Assembly: GCA_023436395.1 (NCBI GenBank)
Contig: JAEZJJ010000069.1
Span: 1 to 28,230, forward strand
Direction of reading: 5' to 3'
DNA from: Bacillota bacterium
GTDB taxonomy: Bacteria; Bacillota; Clostridia; Lachnospirales; Cellulosilyticaceae
DNA: 28,230 nucleotides
Shown: positions 24,257 through 28,230 of the stretch, in pieces
Position numbering within the stretch: the stretch's first letter is position 1
Layout: each line of letters begins with the position of its first letter
Notes under the pieces: model-generated
Databases searched by the model: none
What the model was told of the DNA's origin: nothing
The model's input: only the letters and a program-made list of their open reading frames with translations
Position numbers and translations under genes: made by a program

Positions 24257-24292
24257 TCATAATTCTTATTAGCCATATAAGTTTTATTTTAT

Positions 24293-24341
24293 AAGAAGTT
24301 ATAAATAATAGAGTATTTTTATCTATTATTTATGACTTCTT
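24293..24341 (+). terminator. Terminator of trmR-trhP
   Basis: A 20-bp stem (24293-24312 with 24322-24341, one G-T pair) with a 9-nt loop is followed by CTTGTTTTCC. It is a strong hairpin isolating sigK from upstream transcription. Confidence 0.8.
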
Positions 24342-24399
24342 CTTGTTTTCCATAAACTTTATAAGTATGTTGTATGATCAACCTATGTTATGATCTAAA

Positions 24400-24429
24400 A
24401 AATATTTAAATGTACGGGCACCATATTTT
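24400..24429 (+). promoter_or_regulatory. SigE-like promoter of sigK
   Basis: AAATATT (24400-24406), 15 bp, CATATTTT (24422-24429) resembles the Bacillus SigE consensus KMATATT-N14-15-CATACAHT, with 6 of 7 and 6 of 8 positions matching. SigE control of sigK is established in Bacillus. The transcription start would be near 24436, about 45 bp before the ATG. Confidence 0.6.
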
Positions 24430-24482
24430 CACTTTCTTCATAAACTAATTATGAGCCCTTTCTTGTGGAGGTGTGCCGTATT

Positions 24483-25157
24483 ATGCTACCACTCTTCTGT
24501 TTTTCTTATTTCAGTAGCATTACTTCTTTTCCTCAGCCACTATCTGCTGAAGAAGAAAAGTATTATTTAGAACGTTACCAAACTGGTGATGAAGTTGCAA
24601 AAAACATATTAATCGAAAGAAATCTAAGACTCGTGGCACACATTGTTAAAAAATATAATAACATAAATAATGATGTTGATGACTTAATTTCAATTGGTAC
24701 TATTGGACTTATTAAAGGGATTAGTTCATTTGATCCTAGTAAATGTACGAGATTGGCTACTTATGCTGCTCGTTGTATAGAAAATGAAATCCTTATGAGC
24801 ATTCGCGCAGGACGGAAGCAACGCTATGAAACTTCACTTCAAGCACCTATTGGTATGGATCAGGAAGGTAATGAAATTAGTCTACTTGATATTTTATGTA
24901 CAGAAAATGATACTATTTTTGATCAAGTAGATTTAGATATCGAAGTAAGAAAACTCTATCAAAACATACGAATCTTATTAAAACCTAGAGAAAAAGAAAT
25001 CTTATTGCTTCGCTATGGACTTAATAATCAAGAAGAAAAAACTCAACGCGAAATAGCTGAACAAATGGGAATCTCCCGTTCATATGTATCTCGAATCGAA
25101 AAAAAAGCATTAAAAAAGTTATCCAGAGAACTTCAAAAAAACACTATACTTAACTAA
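24483..25157 (+). CDS. sigK: RNA polymerase sporulation sigma factor SigK
   Basis: SigK directs the last stage of mother-cell gene expression, including coat and dipicolinate genes. The FPQPLS segment (16-21) is the SigK hallmark. Region 2 runs DLISIGTIGLIKGISSFD...LATYAARCIENEI (about 67-104). The region 4 helix-turn-helix is TQREIAEQMGISRSYVSRIEKKALKKL (187-213). I chose the ATG at 24483 because GGAGGTG lies 9 nt upstream; a GTG at 24465 would include that site. The 224-residue protein has only about 15 residues before FPQPLS, against about 27 in the Bacillus pro-protein. The gene is not split by a skin-type element. SigE is less likely because of the N-terminus. Confidence 0.93.
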   Translation: MLPLFCFSYFSSITSFPQPLSAEEEKYYLERYQTGDEVAKNILIERNLRLVAHIVKKYNNINNDVDDLISIGTIGLIKGISSFDPSKCTRLATYAARCIENEILMSIRAGRKQRYETSLQAPIGMDQEGNEISLLDILCTENDTIFDQVDLDIEVRKLYQNIRILLKPREKEILLLRYGLNNQEEKTQREIAEQMGISRSYVSRIEKKALKKLSRELQKNTILN

Positions 25158-25197
25158 AGTATCATTTTTCAATAACTTTAACATTATTATTAAGTAT

Positions 25198-25243
25198 AAA
25201 AAGAAGAGTTAGTAGTATCTTAATACCACTAACTCTTCTTTTT
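25198..25243. terminator. Bidirectional terminator between sigK and rnj
   Basis: A 21-bp near-perfect stem (25198-25218 with 25223-25243, core AAGAAGAGTTAGT, one mismatch) has loop CTTA. A and T runs on either side serve both converging genes. Confidence 0.9.
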
Positions 25244-25245
25244 AT

Positions 25246-26916
25246 CTATACTTCCATAATAATTGGAAGTATCATCGGACTTCGTTTTGTTCTTTGCCAT
25301 ACAAACTCACGTAAATCGTCTTTAACAATTGTCTTTATTTGAGACCATTCTACAATATGTTTATCCTCACAACGATCTAAAGCTTTTCTTACCACTGCTT
25401 TAGCTTCATCCATAAGGTTTTCTGCCTCTCTCACATAAACAAATCCACGTGAAATGATATCTGGGCCTGCAACTACCATACCAGATTCCTTTTCTAGTGT
25501 CATTACTACAATAAGAAGACCATCCTGTGAAAGGTGTTTACGATCACGTAAAACAATATTTCCTACATCACCTACACCTAATCCATCTACTAAAACTTGA
25601 CCAGAAGGCACATTTCCTACTACTTTAATATTATCTGGTCCTAATTCAATAACTTCTCCTATAGAAGGAATAACAATATTATTACGCTTCATCCCTAATT
25701 CCATTGCTAGCTCCGTATGCTTTTGTAAATGACGATATTCTCCATGTACTGGAATAAAATATTTAGGTTTAATTAGAGTATGAATCAGTTTAAGCTCTTC
25801 TTGAGCAGCGTGACCAGATACGTGTGTGTCCTCACGAATAACTTTTGCACCTTTTTTACAGAGCTCATTTACTACTTTAGAAACTGTTTTTTCGTTTCCT
25901 GGAATTGGTGTTGAGCTTAAAATAATAATATCTCCTGGCTTAATATCGATTTGTTTGTGATCAGATGTAGCCATTCTAGAAAGGGCTGCCATAGGTTCTC
26001 CTTGACTACCAGTCATAATAAGAACAACTTGATCATCTCTATATCGTTTAACATCATTAATCTCAATAAGTGTATTGTCAGGAATTGTAATATACCCTAA
26101 TTCACTAGCTGTTTTTACCACATTAATCATACTACGGCCAATTACTGCTACTTTACGTTTATATTTATAAGCAGCATTTATTATTTGTTGTACACGATCA
26201 ATATTTGACGCAAAAGTAGCCACCATAATACGTCTATCTGTATTGTTAGCAAAAATATCTTCAAATTTAACTCCTACCATTTTTTCAGATTGAGTATAGC
26301 CTACTCTCTCTACATTCGTACTATCTGCCATGAGAGCAAGGACTTTTTTTCTACCTATTTCAGCTAAACGATGTAAGTCTAATGTTGCACCACTAATAGG
26401 TGTAAAATCCACCTTAAAATCACCTGTATGCACTACAATACCAGCTGGAGACCAAATAGAAAGCATTACTGCATCTGCAATACTATGATTTGAACGAATG
26501 AATTCTACTTTGAAATTAGAACCTAATTTAATAGTTTCTCCTTGAGCTACACTGATACGTTCAGTGCTACGTAATAAATTATGTTCTTTTAATTTATTCT
26601 CTACTAACCCTATTGTTAGTTTTGTACCATATATTGGTACATTAATTTCTTGAAGTATATAAGGTAACGCACCAATATGATCTTCATGTCCATGTGTTAA
26701 TACTATACCTTTAACCTTTTGAATATTTTTCAAGACATAAGTAATATCTGGAATAACTAAATCTATTCCTAACATTTCATCCTCTGGGAATGCTAGTCCA
26801 CAGTCAACTATTAATATATCATCCTCATATTCAAATAATGTCATATTCTTTCCAATTTCGCCTAACCCCCCTAAAGGAATAATGCGTAATTTACTTTTAG
26901 CTTTTTTGGGTACCAA
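25246..26916 (-). CDS. rnj: Ribonuclease J
   Basis: RNase J is a metallo-beta-lactamase ribonuclease with endo- and 5'-3' exonuclease action in mRNA decay and rRNA maturation. The metal motif HGHEDH (H75, H77, D79, H80) and the beta-CASP segments MTGSQGEPMAAL and VSGHAAQEEL are intact, and the C-terminal domain is complete in 556 residues. I start at a TTG (26916, MVPKKAKSKLRI) because GGAGG lies 7 nt upstream; the ATG at 26940 directly abuts the fur stop and has no ribosome site. It is the last gene of ruvX-DUF1292-fur-rnj. Confidence 0.94.
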   Translation of the reverse strand: MVPKKAKSKLRIIPLGGLGEIGKNMTLFEYEDDILIVDCGLAFPEDEMLGIDLVIPDITYVLKNIQKVKGIVLTHGHEDHIGALPYILQEINVPIYGTKLTIGLVENKLKEHNLLRSTERISVAQGETIKLGSNFKVEFIRSNHSIADAVMLSIWSPAGIVVHTGDFKVDFTPISGATLDLHRLAEIGRKKVLALMADSTNVERVGYTQSEKMVGVKFEDIFANNTDRRIMVATFASNIDRVQQIINAAYKYKRKVAVIGRSMINVVKTASELGYITIPDNTLIEINDVKRYRDDQVVLIMTGSQGEPMAALSRMATSDHKQIDIKPGDIIILSSTPIPGNEKTVSKVVNELCKKGAKVIREDTHVSGHAAQEELKLIHTLIKPKYFIPVHGEYRHLQKHTELAMELGMKRNNIVIPSIGEVIELGPDNIKVVGNVPSGQVLVDGLGVGDVGNIVLRDRKHLSQDGLLIVVMTLEKESGMVVAGPDIISRGFVYVREAENLMDEAKAVVRKALDRCEDKHIVEWSQIKTIVKDDLREFVWQRTKRSPMILPIIMEV

Positions 26917-26940
26917 AGCTACACCTCCATTATATATCAA

Positions 26941-27378
26941 TTATTCTTTTTGTTCGCAATCCTTACATGTACCATAAAACATAACATTGTGATCATGAAT
27001 TTTGAATTTATAGATCCGTTCTATTTCCTTTTCGATTTCTTCTAATAAATCGTTTTCCACTTCAAATACTTTATTACATTTCTCACATATTAAGTGATGA
27101 TGATGATGTACAGTATCTTCTGATGAAAGTTCAAAACGGCTACATCCATCATCGAAATTTAGTCTATCTACAATCCCCATCTCTTCAAATAGTTGAACTG
27201 TACGATAAACTGTAGCAAGTCCAATCTCAGGATAATTTTCCTTAACAATATCATAAATTTCTTCTGTAGATAAATGTTCATTACAATGTTCTATTAAGAC
27301 GTCTAATACACTTCTACGTTGCAAGGTTAATTTACAACCCTTTTCTTTTAATTTTTCTTTAAATTGTGCAGCGTTCAT
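26941..27378 (-). CDS. fur: Ferric uptake regulator Fur
   Basis: This metal-dependent repressor has 145 residues. The winged helix includes GLATVYRTVQLFEEMG (53-68) for DNA contact. Five histidines (91-95) form part of the metal site, and two CxxC pairs (C98/C101, C138/C141) hold structural zinc. The close resemblance along the whole length to Bacillus Fur, including EIGLATVYRT and the KFKIHDH segment, favours Fur over PerR or Zur. I see no Fur box in the small gaps of this operon, so targets lie elsewhere. Confidence 0.92.
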   Translation of the reverse strand: MNAAQFKEKLKEKGCKLTLQRRSVLDVLIEHCNEHLSTEEIYDIVKENYPEIGLATVYRTVQLFEEMGIVDRLNFDDGCSRFELSSEDTVHHHHHLICEKCNKVFEVENDLLEEIEKEIERIYKFKIHDHNVMFYGTCKDCEQKE

Positions 27379-27418
27379 TACTATCAGCCTCTCATTCTCT
27401 CTTTTTATAGCTAAAAGG

Positions 27419-27721
27419 CTATAACTCTATATCGTAATCTTCATTTGTCATAAATTCTACAGCAGCTAGCTTAAATTCATCTTCTTCCTCTACAAGTGCA
27501 TATTCTAATTCTTCATCTGCTTCATTAACTTGTTTTAGAATAGTAGAAATATCTTCTTCGTCAACTACTAATATATATTTAACATTATTAATAATCACTT
27601 CATCTATTACTTCGAATAAGATTTCTTCACCTGTTTCCTCATCCACAAAAGTAATTTGATCTACCTTCTCATCTATTGATTCTTCAACATTTAATAATTC
27701 TTCGTCTATTTTTGAATGCAT
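27419..27721 (-). CDS. DUF1292 (YrzB-like) protein
   Basis: This small, very acidic 100-residue protein contains the DUF1292 pattern (QITFVDEETGEEILFEVIDEVIINNVKYILVV, written here in part: ITFVDEETGEEILFEV). It is widespread in Firmicutes next to ruvX and has no known function. I start at the ATG at 27721 (MHSKIDEELL), with AAGAAGGG upstream; a longer frame from 27760 would overlap ruvX. It probably is co-transcribed with ruvX (25-bp gap) and fur (40-bp gap). Confidence 0.87.
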   Translation of the reverse strand: MHSKIDEELLNVEESIDEKVDQITFVDEETGEEILFEVIDEVIINNVKYILVVDEEDISTILKQVNEADEELEYALVEEEDEFKLAAVEFMTNEDYDIEL

Positions 27722-27746
27722 ATTAATTCCCTTCTTTAAACACATG

Positions 27747-28166
27747 TTAGTGCTTAGCATCTAAATAATTTTGCAAAATAATTGTTGCAGCCAACTTGTC
27801 AATTACATTTTTTCTTTTCTTTCGACTCATGTCTGCTTCTAATAAAACTTGTTCAGCCGCAACGGTACTTAAACGTTCATCCCATGTTTCTACGGGGATT
27901 TTTAGTTTGTTTTCTAATTTCTCTTTAAATAAAAGTGTTTTTTCACCTCTTTCCCCTAATGTGTTATTCATATTTTTAGGAAGTCCAAGGACAATCTTAT
28001 CTACCTTATAAGCAAGGCATAATTCCTCAATACGTTTTATCGTTGCTTTAAGGTGTTCATCCTCTTGTCTTCTTATAATCTCTAATCCTTGAGCAGTCCA
28101 TCCCATTGGATCACTGATAGCTACTCCTGTCGTTTTTGTTCCAAAATCTAAACCTAATATACGCAC
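27747..28166 (-). CDS. ruvX: Holliday junction resolvase-like protein RuvX/YqgF
   Basis: RuvX has an RNase H-like fold and takes part in 16S rRNA end processing, and has been proposed as a junction resolvase. The catalytic pattern is visible: D6 in GLDFGTKTTGVA, the IVLGLPKNMNNTLG block in the middle, and DERLST with a later aspartate in NVIDKLAA. The start is a GTG at 28166 (MRILGLDFG, 139 residues, the family length) with AGGAGG 6 nt upstream; an extension to 28211 would run through a terminator. Confidence 0.93.
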   Translation of the reverse strand: MRILGLDFGTKTTGVAISDPMGWTAQGLEIIRRQEDEHLKATIKRIEELCLAYKVDKIVLGLPKNMNNTLGERGEKTLLFKEKLENKLKIPVETWDERLSTVAAEQVLLEADMSRKKRKNVIDKLAATIILQNYLDAKH

Positions 28167-28179
28167 ATTGTGCCTCCTA

Positions 28180-28208
28180 TAAAAAAGCTGTAGAGTTCCC
28201 CCTACAGC
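28180..28208 (-). terminator. Terminator just upstream of ruvX
   Basis: On the minus strand GCTGTAG (28202-28208) pairs with CTACAGC (28187-28193) and runs into TTTTTT, immediately before the ruvX ribosome site. It ends a gene beyond the window edge or attenuates transcription into ruvX. Confidence 0.75.
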
Positions 28209-28230
28209 CACTTTTAGCGTTTAAGATAAT

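Noticed and set aside
24465..24482. GTG start of sigK six codons upstream
   Set aside because: It would place the GGAGGTG ribosome site inside the coding sequence.
1..28230. CRISPR array, tRNA or rRNA genes, prophage, toxin-antitoxin or defence island
   Set aside because: No regularly spaced repeats, no RNA gene signatures and no such protein families were seen; nearly all genes are recognisable core genes.

Overview
The window is AT-rich, carries 27 supportable protein genes at high coding density, and comes from an endospore-forming member of the Clostridia. The evidence for sporulation is a dipicolinate synthase pair (dpaA-dpaB), a sporulation sigma factor SigK with an uninterrupted gene, and the spoIIIE neighbourhood (dapG, tepA, ylzJ, spoIIIE). 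T-box control of alaS, RNase J, a Gram-positive Fur and the mltG-trmR-trhP block all fit Firmicutes. The overall look, including ruvX-DUF1292-fur-rnj in a row, suggests Lachnospirales, possibly a Cellulosilyticum-like lineage. That placement is an impression from gene content and was not tested.

Layout. (1) 160-5902, minus strand: rpsU-yqeY with its own strong promoter and terminator; a T-box-controlled operon of a VanY-like D,D-carboxypeptidase and alaS; and a DUF1015 gene. (2) 6059-6793, plus strand: a single plsC acyltransferase ending in a bidirectional terminator. (3) 6827-17824, minus strand: an HI0933-type flavoprotein; a probable operon spoIIIE-fhs-folD-rimO-pgsA; and upstream of it dapG-tepA-ylzJ and a small TSCPD-domain gene. 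(4) 17985-25157, plus strand: a nucleoid-associated protein, dpaA-dpaB, mltG, trmR-trhP and sigK. (5) 25246-28166, minus strand: ruvX-DUF1292-fur-rnj.

How the parts work together. DapG starts the diaminopimelate pathway, and DpaA/DpaB draw an intermediate of that pathway off into dipicolinic acid for the spore core. SpoIIIE pumps DNA into the forespore. SigK drives late mother-cell genes; a sequence matching the SigK promoter consensus lies in front of dpaA, and one resembling the SigE consensus lies in front of sigK. fhs and folD supply one-carbon units. PgsA and PlsC belong to phospholipid synthesis. RimO, TrmR and TrhP modify the ribosome and tRNA.

Most of the window is ordinary core genome. 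The points that merit a second look are the alanine T-box in front of a D,D-carboxypeptidase with no signal peptide; a 54-bp palindrome with IS3-like ends and a 3-bp target duplication, sitting exactly in the loop of an older hairpin after mltG; a short N-terminal extension on SigK; and a rearranged dpa/dapG/spoIIIE cluster. I found no CRISPR array, rRNA, tRNA, prophage, transposase or defence system.
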